Assembly (NCBI GenBank): GCA_002477475.1 | Contig: DLPX01000003.1 | Location: 22,746-38,106, forward strand | Length of the DNA: 15,361 nucleotides | Direction of reading: 5' to 3' | DNA from: Proteobacteria bacterium UBA7447 | GTDB lineage: Bacteria; Pseudomonadota; Gammaproteobacteria; Arenicellales; UBA868 | In this document: piece after piece, positions 1 through 6,055 of the stretch | How positions within the stretch are numbered: position 1 is the first letter of the stretch | Layout of the letters: each line of letters opens with the position of its first letter | The notes under the pieces: model-generated | Told to the model about the DNA's origin: nothing | The model's database searches: none | What the model saw: the letters and a program-made list of their open reading frames with translations, nothing else | Position numbers and translations under genes: made by a program

Positions 1-24
1 TGCGGGTGCGGGTGCGGGTGCGGG
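1..24. repeat. Hexanucleotide tandem repeat (TGCGGG)4
   Basis: Four perfect copies of TGCGGG at the window edge, possibly continuing outside. On the minus strand each unit encodes Pro-Ala within the lipoprotein gene, so copy-number changes would lengthen or shorten the linker without shifting the frame. Confidence 0.9.
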
Positions 25-642
25 ATTTTCAGCAAACACAACGGCAACCGTTTGGTCCGAGGTCAGTTCAGGCAAGCGGTAACCCCCGCCGGCCTGTGCC
101 ACCAGCGTCGATCCGTTCGCAGAAACACTCTCGAGAACGAAGCCCGCATCTGCCGCTACGGTGAAATCCAGACTGTTGAAGGCTTTCAGGTTAAAGCGGT
201 TTGCAACGCCCGTACGCTCAGCGGGATCATCCAGCACCGCCTCAATTTTGCCGCCGGCAGAAACTGAAAAACCGACGTCGAAACATCCCGTATATAGCTT
301 GACTTCGCCAAGACTTCCCGTGAGCTGACCCACCGGTGGCTCCTGTCTGTAAACCTTGCCTGGACGGTTGCCGTTTACACACCTGCCGTTATACACCTCG
401 GAAACCTTACCGGAGAACCCCCAACGGCGCAGCAAAGAGACTGCCTGCTCGAAGGGGCGATCTCTGACTTCCGGTATAGCTGTGGCCGGCGATTGAGAGA
501 CATCGGTCGCCAGCTGGTCGGCGCCGCTAGAACTGGACGGGCCACCATTCGAACAGGATCCGATAGCACCCGACACGATGGCAAGAAAGATCACTCGACG
601 CGCAAAGCGCGATGATCGCTCAAAAGAAATGATAGTCTTCAA
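1..642 (-). CDS. Lipoprotein with PASTA-like and bacterial-repeat domains (partial, runs off left edge)
   Basis: An open frame runs from a TTG at 642-640 to the left edge without a stop (214 residues visible). An in-frame stop at 656-658 and no ATG or GTG before the signal sequence make TTG the only plausible start; no good Shine-Dalgarno is seen. Residues 1-29 form a lipoprotein signal peptide: basic n-region (RSSRFARR), hydrophobic core, and lipobox IGSC with Cys30 as the likely lipidated residue. A Ser/Gly-rich tether follows. Residues about 56-119 fit the PASTA pattern: IPEV start, 'FEQAVSLLRRWGF' helix, 'PGKVYRQEPPVG' centre and final beta strand. Residues about 125-204 match the bacterial-repeat/InlB B-repeat style ('FTVAADAGFVLESVS', 'YRLPELTSDQTVAVVFA'). 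The visible part ends in Pro-Ala repeats, probably a linker to a further domain outside the window. Domain calls are by eye. The protein is probably anchored in the outer membrane, and its role is unknown. Confidence 0.8.
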   Translation of the reverse strand, partial: MKTIISFERSSRFARRVIFLAIVSGAIGSCSNGGPSSSSGADQLATDVSQSPATAIPEVRDRPFEQAVSLLRRWGFSGKVSEVYNGRCVNGNRPGKVYRQEPPVGQLTGSLGEVKLYTGCFDVGFSVSAGGKIEAVLDDPAERTGVANRFNLKAFNSLDFTVAADAGFVLESVSANGSTLVAQAGGGYRLPELTSDQTVAVVFAENPAPAPAPA

Positions 643-785
643 CGGGAGAACACTTCAGCAGGTCTGAAATGCCAGACAACGGCACGGGTATTCATTCTAC
701 TTATTTTTATGTATTTTCCCTAATAAGTTTCTATCCTATTGTTATATATATCTTTTTAATTTTCCATAAATCTAAAACTGCCCTT
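643..785. other. AT-rich intergenic region
   Basis: This 143-bp gap lies downstream of the glutaredoxin-like gene and upstream of the lipoprotein gene, both on the minus strand. Positions about 695-780 are strikingly AT-rich compared with the flanking genes and contain a TATATATA stretch. It probably carries the lipoprotein promoter and perhaps the end of the upstream transcript, but many AT-rich hexamers are possible and I cannot choose one. A short inverted repeat, GTCTG-N6-CAGAC at about 662-677, sits just before the lipoprotein start. No gene is supported here. Confidence 0.6.
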
Positions 786-1028
786 CTAGGGATCAATATG
801 GGCTTTCAGGCGCTCAAGATCCAGAAAATACCGGCAAATCTCGACGTCTTCGGCAAAAAGCAATGGGACCTCGTCACCATAGGCTGATGCCCAGCCCGGA
901 TCGGCATCGACATCACGGACGACCAGTTCAAAACCATGTTCAGCCTGCAGCTCTTTAAGCTGCAGGTGCATGTCCTCACAAAGATGGCAGTGAATGCGCG
1001 AGTAAAGAACCAGCGTGACCGGTGACAT
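786..1028 (-). CDS. Glutaredoxin-like protein (DUF836 family)
   Basis: 80 residues, ATG at 1028-1026, stop TAG at 786-788. It has the compact thioredoxin fold of glutaredoxin-like DUF836 proteins: beta strand 'VTLVLYSR', then a CxxC redox centre (Cys14-His-Leu-Cys17), a long first helix, a second strand 'ELVVRDVDAD', and the Val54-Pro55 pair expected for the cis-proline loop facing the CxxC. The length is usual for the family. It probably acts as a cytoplasmic dithiol oxidoreductase, but the partner is unknown. The Shine-Dalgarno-like AAGGG is only 2 nt from the ATG, which is unusually close. The gene is divergent from the LysE-type exporter, with 74 bp between them that must hold both promoters; I could not identify convincing boxes there. 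Confidence 0.85.
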   Translation of the reverse strand: MSPVTLVLYSRIHCHLCEDMHLQLKELQAEHGFELVVRDVDADPGWASAYGDEVPLLFAEDVEICRYFLDLERLKAHIDP

Positions 1029-1102
1029 AGCCCTTGAGAACCGTTAGCAAGTTGTAGATGAAGCAGATATTCTAGGGTCTCATTATTGCCGGTAATCCCG
1101 CT

Positions 1103-1711
1103 ATGCCCCTGTCACTTTGGCTCTCTATGTCGCTCATTTGTATTTTCGGCGCGATGTCTCCCGGACCGAGTCTGGCCGTGGTGGTGCAGAACACCCTTTC
1201 CGGCGGACGCCTCCAGGGGGTGATCACCGGCATCAGCCACGGCTTTGGGATTGTGATCTGGGCCGGCCTCACGGCGGGCGGCATTGGTCTCTTGATTACC
1301 CAGCAGCCGGCACTTTTTAACGGCATGCGCTACGCAGGAGCCGCCCTGTTGGTGTATCTTGGTGTCAGAAGCCTGCGCAGCACGGCGGGAGCAGCTGAGG
1401 TTCTGCAAGTCTCCAGCCGGGCCGCCAGCGCCTCCGCAGCGCGGGACGGCTTTCTCATTGCAATCATGAATCCGAAGATTGCGCTTTTCTTTCTGGCGTT
1501 ATTCAGTCAGTTTGTCCGTCCGGACGCGGGGATGACCGAAAAAGCTATCATGGCCGCTACAGCCGGGGTGATCGACGCGCTCTGGTACATCGTTGTGGCT
1601 GTAGTGCTTTCGCACTCCATCATCCTCGAGCGGCTTCGCGCGCGGGCCTGCCTGCTTGATCGCCTGTTCGGTCTCATTCTTATCGCACTCGCGATCCGGG
1701 TGGCGCTGTAA
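1103..1711 (+). CDS. LysE/RhtB family amino-acid exporter
   Basis: 202 residues, the usual size for LysE/RhtB transporters. Near the N-terminus the family signature is clear: 'GAMSPGPSLAVVV' (residues 16-28), then the polar stretch 'QNTLSGGRLQGV' and 'GISHGFG'. The second conserved block lies in mid-protein: 'FLIAIMNPKIALFF' with the NPK motif at 123-125. About six hydrophobic segments can be seen (around residues 5-28, 40-66, 72-90, 117-138, 147-170 and 185-202), fitting an inner-membrane exporter that expels amino acids or similar small metabolites by proton antiport. The substrate cannot be read from sequence. The ATG at 1103 fits the family start; there is no strong Shine-Dalgarno. It is followed by a 213-bp gap before the dehydrogenase gene. 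Confidence 0.9.
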   Translation: MPLSLWLSMSLICIFGAMSPGPSLAVVVQNTLSGGRLQGVITGISHGFGIVIWAGLTAGGIGLLITQQPALFNGMRYAGAALLVYLGVRSLRSTAGAAEVLQVSSRAASASAARDGFLIAIMNPKIALFFLALFSQFVRPDAGMTEKAIMAATAGVIDALWYIVVAVVLSHSIILERLRARACLLDRLFGLILIALAIRVAL

Positions 1712-1830
1712 GAGATCGGCTGGTACATGGATTGTTGTTGCACTGCCATAGCCTGATTAGTGAAGGCAGATTCTGAAAAATAAATTTTTCTCTCTGGAAT
1801 AGTTGAATATTCTCCTTTTCTCCGATTGAT

Positions 1831-1859
1831 TTGACAATAAATATGGTGCAGTGCACCAT
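1831..1859 (+). promoter_or_regulatory. Candidate sigma-70 promoter of the dehydrogenase gene
   Basis: A perfect TTGACA (-35) at 1831-1836 is followed after exactly 17 bp by CACCAT at 1854-1859, a weak -10 (3 of 6 matches). Transcription would begin near 1866 and leave a leader of about 60 nt before the ATG at 1925. The weak -10 suggests that the promoter needs an activator or is tightly controlled; it overlaps the palindrome listed separately. Confidence 0.45.
1843..1859. promoter_or_regulatory. 17-nt palindrome, candidate operator
   Basis: ATGGTGCA-G-TGCACCAT is a perfect inverted repeat of 8-bp arms around one central base. It fills the spacer and covers the presumed -10 of the promoter before the short-chain dehydrogenase gene. 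That position is where a dimeric repressor (TetR-, GntR- or LacI-type) would block RNA polymerase. No regulator gene lies next to it in this window, so the protein that might bind is unknown. The arms are oriented GGTGC...GCACC, opposite to the NtrC site pattern GCACC...GGTGC. Confidence 0.5.
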
Positions 1860-1913
1860 CCGTGATCCACAAACCGCGCGGGCATATATCTGGCCAGTCG
1901 CGCCAAAGGTCGC

Positions 1914-1919
1914 GGGAGG
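1914..1919 (+). promoter_or_regulatory. Ribosome binding site that fixes the dehydrogenase start
   Basis: GGGAGG lies 5 nt before the ATG at 1925. It decides in favour of that start over an in-frame upstream ATG at 1862, which would add 21 polar residues before the Rossmann fold and would lie within or at the start of the leader. Confidence 0.75.
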
Positions 1920-1924
1920 CCGGC

Positions 1925-2746
1925 ATGCAGATTCAGGAAAAGGTTGGATTAGTCACAGGTGCTGCCAGCGGAATCGGTCGCGCGACCGCACTCGAACTGA
2001 TTAATCAGGGCGTCAAAGGGCTCGCTCTGGTCGATATCAGCGAGAGTGCCGTCGTGGCGCTGGCCGAAGAGATCAACGCGGCGGCAGATCGAGATGTGGC
2101 ACTGGCTTTTACCGGTGACGTGACGGACAAAACTTTTCGCTCACAGGTATTCGATGAGACCGCCGAGAGGTGCGGCATGGTGCAGATCCTGATTCCCGCA
2201 GCGGGCATCTTTCGGGACAGGCTGGCAGTCAAGATCGATCGGGAAACCGGCGATGCGGACATCTATCCGGCGGATGTGTTCCGGCAGGTGCTGGAAGTGA
2301 ACCTCATCCATCCCGTCTACTGGGCGATGGAAACCATTGCCCGCATTGCCGTTGACCGGAACCGGCGAGGTCTCAAAAAATGGCATCCCGATGAAAAAGT
2401 ACAGGGAACCATTATTTTCATCGGCTCGGTTTCTTCTCAGGGCAACCGGGGGCAGGTCTCCTACGCCAGCACCAAGGCCGGGCTTGAAGGAGCCGCCTCG
2501 ACTTTAATGAAAGAAGCCATGTTCCATGGTGTGCGTACCGGGGTCATTCACCCGGGATTTGTCGATACCCCGCTGTTGCAGGGTATGCCTGAGGGTTATG
2601 TCGAGCAGAATATCCTCCCCGACACACAACTCGGCAGGTTGATCCGCCCCGAAGAGATTGCCGATGCCATCTGTTTTATGGTCAGAAACTCCGCGGTAAG
2701 CGGCCAACTCTGGGCTGACGCGGGCTGGCACCCGACCGCAGCCTAA
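1925..2746 (+). CDS. Short-chain dehydrogenase/reductase (classical SDR)
   Basis: 273 residues. The nucleotide-binding glycine motif is TGAASGIG at residues 11-18. Asp37 at the end of the second strand ('LALVDIS') points to NAD(H) rather than NADP(H). The usual NNAG is changed to PAAG (91-94). The catalytic tetrad can be seen: Asn126 ('EVNL'), Ser168 ('FIGSVSS'), Tyr180 and Lys184 (YASTK). The PG motif 'HPGFVDTPLL' follows. Between residues 102 and 118 there is a polar stretch 'KIDRETGDADIYP', and another at about 144-160 ('DRNRRGLKKWHPDEK'), longer than in FabG-type enzymes; these are probably surface loops near the active site. It is a cytoplasmic oxidoreductase whose substrate (hydroxyacyl, sugar or alcohol) cannot be deduced. 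It is followed by a palindrome directly after the stop, and the next gene appears to have its own promoter. Confidence 0.9.
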   Translation: MQIQEKVGLVTGAASGIGRATALELINQGVKGLALVDISESAVVALAEEINAAADRDVALAFTGDVTDKTFRSQVFDETAERCGMVQILIPAAGIFRDRLAVKIDRETGDADIYPADVFRQVLEVNLIHPVYWAMETIARIAVDRNRRGLKKWHPDEKVQGTIIFIGSVSSQGNRGQVSYASTKAGLEGAASTLMKEAMFHGVRTGVIHPGFVDTPLLQGMPEGYVEQNILPDTQLGRLIRPEEIADAICFMVRNSAVSGQLWADAGWHPTAA

Positions 2747-2762
2747 AAGGCTCTTGAGCCTT
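2747..2762. terminator. Palindrome directly after the dehydrogenase stop
   Basis: AAGGCTC-TT-GAGCCTT is a perfect inverted repeat beginning at the base after the TAA. As RNA it can form a 6-bp stem with a CUUG tetraloop, a stable loop type. No U-run follows directly (a TTTT occurs only about 11 nt later), so it is at best a weak intrinsic terminator. It overlaps a possible -35 element for the next gene and may instead be a regulatory site. Confidence 0.35.
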
Positions 2763-2782
2763 GGCAGCAGGGGTTTTATGAT
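2754..2782 (+). promoter_or_regulatory. Candidate promoter of the IMPDH-like gene
   Basis: TTGAGC (2754-2759, 4 of 6 to consensus), a 17-bp spacer, and TATGAT (2777-2782, 5 of 6). Transcription would start near 2789, giving a leader of about 55 nt before the ATG at 2844. The -35 lies inside the palindrome 2747-2762. Confidence 0.4.
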
Positions 2783-2843
2783 CTGGCTGTAATCCACCTG
2801 CAATGTCCGGCCTTGTGAGCGGTCACCCCCCCTACTGTCTCCC

Positions 2844-4313
2844 ATGAATAAGCCTTCTCTCGATCCGGCCTGGATCGGCAAGACCTTTGACGACTTTCTC
2901 TTCCGGCCCGAGAAGGGAATTACGGCAACCCGAGCGTTCATCGCGCTTCGATCCCAGTTGACCACCGCGCTGGCACTGGAACTCCCGATTGTCTCCTCCA
3001 ACATGGACAGCGTAACCGGCGGTGACATGGCACGGACGATGGCACTGGAAGGGGGGCTCGGCGTCATCCATCGTGGCCAGAGCATCGAGCGGCAGTGTGA
3101 GACGGTAGCGGGTGTCAAACGCAGCCACAGCGCCGTGATTGAACATCCGCGAACCCTGCCGATTGGCGCCACTATCGGCGAAGCACGAATCTTTGCTCGT
3201 CGACACAAGATCAATGGCATCCTCATAGAAACGGCTCCCGGCAGCGCGATCCTCGCAGGGGTGCTGACCCGCAGAGACATTCCCTGGGATCGCTCCCATG
3301 ACCACGAGGCCGTTGGGCGTTTTATGACACCCATGGCTGAGCTAAAGACAGCCGGGCCCGATGTGGCAACGGAGGAGGCGGAGCGCATCATGTTCGAGGG
3401 GCGTATTGAACGGCTGCCGCTGGTGGATGATGAGTGCCGCATCCACGGCCTGATCACACGCAAGGACGTGCGCTTTCTTCGTGAACGGCCCTTCGCGAGC
3501 AAGGACGCCAAAGGCCGGCTCTTGACCGGAGCGGCAGTGGGCTGCGCCGGTGACTTCATGGAGCGGGCGCAAGCGCTGCTGGAAGCAGGCGCTGACTCTC
3601 TTTTTGTCGATATTGCCCACGGCCACTCACTCGTGATGCAACAGGGGATCGAACGCCTACGTGCAGAATTCCCCGAGGTCCCGCTTATCTGCGGCAATGT
3701 CGCTACCGGTGCCGGCGCGCGCTTTATGTGCGAGCTGGGCGCCGATGCGGTCAAGGTGGGGGTCGGACCCGGGCGGGGATGCCGGACGAGACTGGAAACC
3801 GCTGCCGGGGTACCGCAGCTTCAGGCGATCCGCGAAGCCTGGTGCGAGGTCGGCGGGGAAATCAGCATCATGGCAGATGGCGGCGTTCGCTTCGACAAGG
3901 ACATCTTCCTGGCGCTCGCCTGCGGTGCAGATACCGTCATGCTGGGCAGCGCGCTTTCTGGAACAGACGAAGCCCCGGGGCGGGTCATCGAGGACCCGGC
4001 CACACACACCAAGAAAAAGATTTACCGTGGCATGACTTCCCCCGAGGCCGTGATGGAATCCCTCTATGATTCAGAGGACTCGGACGCGGTCGATGCCGCT
4101 TTGGCAACGCCGCCCGAAGGACAGGAAATCCAGGTGCCCTATCGCGGCAGTGTCGTCGACATCCTGCACCGGATCCGTGGCCACCTTCGCTCGGCCGTGA
4201 GCTATGCCGGATGTGATTCTCTGGAGAAGGCCAGGGAGGCTATTCTGCCTGACCCTCTGGAGTACCTGATTGCACTTTCCGAAGCCTCCCGAAAAGAGTC
4301 CTACGAACGCTAA
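2844..4313 (+). CDS. IMPDH/GMP reductase superfamily enzyme with CBS pair, probably GMP reductase-like
   Basis: 489 residues, a full-length (beta/alpha)8 barrel with an inserted CBS pair. N-terminal 'KTFDDFLF' and 'SSNMDSVT' match the start of GuaB-type barrels. CBS repeats lie at about 98-150 and 160-215 ('MTPMAELKTAGPDVATEEAE', 'LPLVDDECRIHGLITRKDV'). The second barrel half has 'CGNVATGAGARFMCELGADA', then the catalytic loop 'GPGRGCRTR' with Cys313 and Thr315, the phosphate-binding 'ADGGVRF' (344-350), 'MLGSALSGTDEAPG' with Glu376, and 'YRGMTSPEAV'. It departs from IMPDH in two ways: the usual GPGSICTTR loop reads GPGRGCRTR, and the flap (residues 397-430) has no arginine, so the Arg-Tyr dyad that IMPDH needs for hydrolysis is missing, as in GMP reductases. 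The likely reaction is therefore GMP + NADPH to IMP + NH3, with the CBS domains sensing purine nucleotides; IMP dehydrogenase or another activity is not excluded. No Shine-Dalgarno is seen before the ATG. Confidence 0.8.
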   Translation: MNKPSLDPAWIGKTFDDFLFRPEKGITATRAFIALRSQLTTALALELPIVSSNMDSVTGGDMARTMALEGGLGVIHRGQSIERQCETVAGVKRSHSAVIEHPRTLPIGATIGEARIFARRHKINGILIETAPGSAILAGVLTRRDIPWDRSHDHEAVGRFMTPMAELKTAGPDVATEEAERIMFEGRIERLPLVDDECRIHGLITRKDVRFLRERPFASKDAKGRLLTGAAVGCAGDFMERAQALLEAGADSLFVDIAHGHSLVMQQGIERLRAEFPEVPLICGNVATGAGARFMCELGADAVKVGVGPGRGCRTRLETAAGVPQLQAIREAWCEVGGEISIMADGGVRFDKDIFLALACGADTVMLGSALSGTDEAPGRVIEDPATHTKKKIYRGMTSPEAVMESLYDSEDSDAVDAALATPPEGQEIQVPYRGSVVDILHRIRGHLRSAVSYAGCDSLEKAREAILPDPLEYLIALSEASRKESYER

Positions 4314-4389
4314 GCCAAAACCCGGCGGGCGCCGTCAGCGCACCATTGCTTTTTGGATTGGTTGGGCGTCGGCTGTCTTAGACCTACCG

Positions 4390-5259
4390 TCATTCCCCAA
4401 AGAGTGCGGACAAGCCAGATTCGAGATCCGGGTAGCGGATGTCTACCCCAAGGTGTTCACGCATCGGGGTGTTGTCAATTCTCTTTGACTCGGCAAGATA
4501 AGAGCGCATCTCGGCGCTGAGCGCCGCGGTCGCCTCCTGACGATCGACCACGGGGGGGCGAGGCAATCCCGCGGCGTCTGCCACCCTGAAGAAAAAATCA
4601 GACATGGTTGACGGGTGACCGTCGCTGATGTTGTAGACCGGCAGAGGATCTGCGATTCGGGCGGCGGCAAGGCAGGCACTGATGAGATCCTCCACATGCA
4701 CACGGTTACTCCATGGCGCCAGGTCTGGCGCCAGCACCGGCAGGCCTTCACGCAGACGCTTGAGCGGCAACTTTCCCGCGCCGTAAATCCCCGGGACCCG
4801 AAGCGCCACCACCGGAACATCGTTCAACCTGCACCAATCCCGCATGGTGCGCTCTGCGTCAACCCGTCGACGCGCCCGCCCCGTGATGGGCGTCAGCGCA
4901 CGATCCTCCGTTACCCAATCTCCCTGACAGTCCCCGTACACTCCCGTGGTACTGATCAGGACGACTCTGAAAGGCCATTCGCCCGCATCCTGCGCGCATT
5001 CAGCAAAGTGGCGCAGTCGCCGGTCCTCATCGCTCTCAGGCTGGGGAGGCGCAAACCAGTACAGTACGCGCCCGGCCAGAAATTTCTCCGGGGGACACTG
5101 ACTCTGCAGGTCCGCACTGACGGCCACAATGCCCTCTTCATTGAGTCGGTCTGCACTCTCAACCGTCCGGACCATTGCCGACACACTGCCACCATCGGCA
5201 AGCTCGCGCAGGGCAACCTGTCGTCCGACATAACCACATCCGGCAAAAGCGCTATGCAT
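4390..5259 (-). CDS. NAD(P)-binding epimerase/dehydratase-like protein (YeeZ type)
   Basis: 289 residues with an atypical or extended SDR fold. The Rossmann motif GCGYVG is at residues 7-12, right at the N-terminus. 'LISTTGVYGD' (101-110) followed by 'VTED' is the typical YeeZ/NAD-dependent epimerase pattern. 'LRVPGIYG' (153-160) and 'NRVHVEDL' (185-192) are the conserved substrate-side motifs of the family. The canonical YxxxK is absent (the region reads RRRVDAERTM), as in the atypical YeeZ branch, so classic SDR chemistry may not apply; the substrate is unknown. It is cytoplasmic. The gene begins 6 nt after the stop of the upstream lipoprotein gene, without its own clear Shine-Dalgarno, so translation is probably coupled. 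It converges with the IMPDH-like gene; the 76-bp gap has only a GC-rich 4-bp hairpin (4323-4334), too weak to call a terminator. Confidence 0.85.
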   Translation of the reverse strand: MHSAFAGCGYVGRQVALRELADGGSVSAMVRTVESADRLNEEGIVAVSADLQSQCPPEKFLAGRVLYWFAPPQPESDEDRRLRHFAECAQDAGEWPFRVVLISTTGVYGDCQGDWVTEDRALTPITGRARRRVDAERTMRDWCRLNDVPVVALRVPGIYGAGKLPLKRLREGLPVLAPDLAPWSNRVHVEDLISACLAAARIADPLPVYNISDGHPSTMSDFFFRVADAAGLPRPPVVDRQEATAALSAEMRSYLAESKRIDNTPMREHLGVDIRYPDLESGLSALFGE

Positions 5260-5265
5260 CGGGGA

Positions 5266-5811
5266 TTAGCGACTGGCGGTGACGGTGCCCGCAGTGGTCA
5301 GAGTCGCCACGGTCACTTCCGCTCTTTTGCATTTCAGCGTACCGCTGACGTTGGCCGCCATGTCAGGCGGCGAGATGACCCCTTGGATACGCGCCGCCTT
5401 TGCGCCGAGGGAACAGCCGGCGTCGTTCAGGCGGGAGATGTTCGCGTCACTCACCAGGGAACGCAGATCATCAATCGACGCCTGCAACCCCCAGTTGCCG
5501 GCATTGTCCACGACCCCGCTAATCGTCACCCCTCTTACGGAGAGAAAGACCAACCCGTCGTGGGTCACCGAGACAGACGCGCTTTCTATACGCTGATCGG
5601 TTGCCGAACCCAGTGCAACGACATCGGCGGTTGCGGTGAGCGAAATCGTGCCGGCATAGGTTCCGGCGTAGGCGCCGGTCGCATCCCCCCGGGAGACGGT
5701 CAACTCAATGCCGCTGCTTGAGGAACTGGCGCAACCGGCCAGCGTCAAGGCCGATGCCAGGAGGCATGCCCTTGCGCCACTGATTCTCAAAATGGGTTTC
5801 AATGCTCTCAT
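5266..5811 (-). CDS. Small secreted lipoprotein, function unknown
   Basis: 181 residues from the ATG at 5811-5809. The first 26 residues form a lipoprotein signal: basic start 'MRALKPILRISGAR', hydrophobic 'ACLLASALTLAG', and lipobox LAGC with Cys27. A Ser-rich tether follows, then a beta-rich domain of short strands ('GTISLTATADVVA', 'ESASVSVTHDGLVFLSV', 'GVVDNAGNWGLQAS'). Cys133 and Cys161 could form a disulphide. 'YAGTYAG' is a small internal duplication. I recognise no family. A longer frame starting from TTG at 5889 would add 26 residues before the signal peptide and is less likely; a promoter candidate at 5839-5868 also favours the ATG. No strong Shine-Dalgarno is present. It is first in a two-gene unit with the epimerase-like gene. 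Confidence 0.75.
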   Translation of the reverse strand: MRALKPILRISGARACLLASALTLAGCASSSSSGIELTVSRGDATGAYAGTYAGTISLTATADVVALGSATDQRIESASVSVTHDGLVFLSVRGVTISGVVDNAGNWGLQASIDDLRSLVSDANISRLNDAGCSLGAKAARIQGVISPPDMAANVSGTLKCKRAEVTVATLTTAGTVTASR

Positions 5812-5838
5812 TGAGACTGGCACAGCTTTACCCGGCAA

Positions 5839-5868
5839 ATAAGATCGCTCATCCGATAAACCTGTGAA
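5839..5868 (-). promoter_or_regulatory. Candidate promoter of the lipoprotein/epimerase unit
   Basis: Reading the minus strand, TTCACA (5868-5863, 5 of 6 to TTGACA) and TCTTAT (5844-5839, 4 of 6 to TATAAT) are separated by 18 bp. Transcription would start near 5832, about 20 nt before the ATG at 5811, which places the TTG at 5889 upstream of the transcript. Confidence 0.4.
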
Positions 5869-5946
5869 AGGAAATGGTTGATTTCTCAATCAGCATACTT
5901 TTCATCGTAGGATTGTACCGATGCTGTCAACGCATTCGTACTTCGT

Positions 5947-5975
5947 TTCGAAAAAGTGTGATCGACTGTTATCAT
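5947..5975 (+). promoter_or_regulatory. Candidate extended -10 promoter of the DUF1244-gloB unit
   Basis: TGT-TATCAT at 5967-5975 is an extended -10 (TGN before a 5-of-6 TATAAT match). The -35 at 5947-5952 (TTCGAA, 17-bp spacer) is poor, as is common for extended -10 promoters. The start would be near 5982, with a leader of about 74 nt. Confidence 0.35.
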
Positions 5976-6045
5976 TTCGGGTCAGATCAGCAGAGAGCCC
6001 GCGCGGAGGATCCCGTATCGCCGTCCGCGTAGCGCCACACCATCC

Positions 6046-6050
6046 GGGAG
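6046..6050 (+). promoter_or_regulatory. Ribosome binding site that fixes the DUF1244 start
   Basis: GGGAG lies 5 nt before the ATG at 6056. It supports that start over an in-frame ATG at 5921, whose extra 45 residues are unlike the family and lie upstream of or across the candidate promoter. Confidence 0.7.
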
Positions 6051-6055
6051 CCGAC

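Noticed and set aside
669..887. Plus-strand open frame of 72 codons with a hydrophobic stretch
   Set aside because: The hydrophobic segment comes only from the AT-rich spacer, and its second half is antisense to the glutaredoxin-like gene, which has a proper CxxC motif.
1775..1790. AT-rich inverted repeat GAAAAAT-AA-ATTTTTC downstream of the exporter gene
   Set aside because: With a 2-nt centre and only A-T pairs in most of the stem it is too weak for a terminator hairpin, and such repeats are common by chance in AT-rich spacers.
2504..3754. Long open frame of 416 codons on the minus strand, opposite the dehydrogenase and IMPDH-like genes
   Set aside because: It overlaps two genes with clear domain motifs on the plus strand; its translation is Ser/Arg/Pro-rich without any recognisable motif, as expected for an antisense shadow in GC-rich DNA.
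4323..4334. GC-rich mini-hairpin CGGC-GGGC-GCCG between the convergent IMPDH-like and epimerase-like genes
   Set aside because: The stem is only 4 bp and is not followed by a U-run on either strand, so it cannot be called a terminator.
4615..5721. Open frame of 368 codons on the plus strand
   Set aside because: It lies antisense to both the YeeZ-like and lipoprotein genes, is rich in Arg, His and Gly, and shows no domain. The minus-strand genes have signal peptide and Rossmann motifs.
5812..5889. TTG-initiated N-terminal extension of the small lipoprotein
   Set aside because: It would place 26 polar residues before a well-formed signal peptide, and a promoter candidate lies inside it.
5921..6055. 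Upstream ATG extension of the DUF1244 protein
   Set aside because: The extra 45 residues are unlike the family, and a good Shine-Dalgarno precedes the ATG at 6056.
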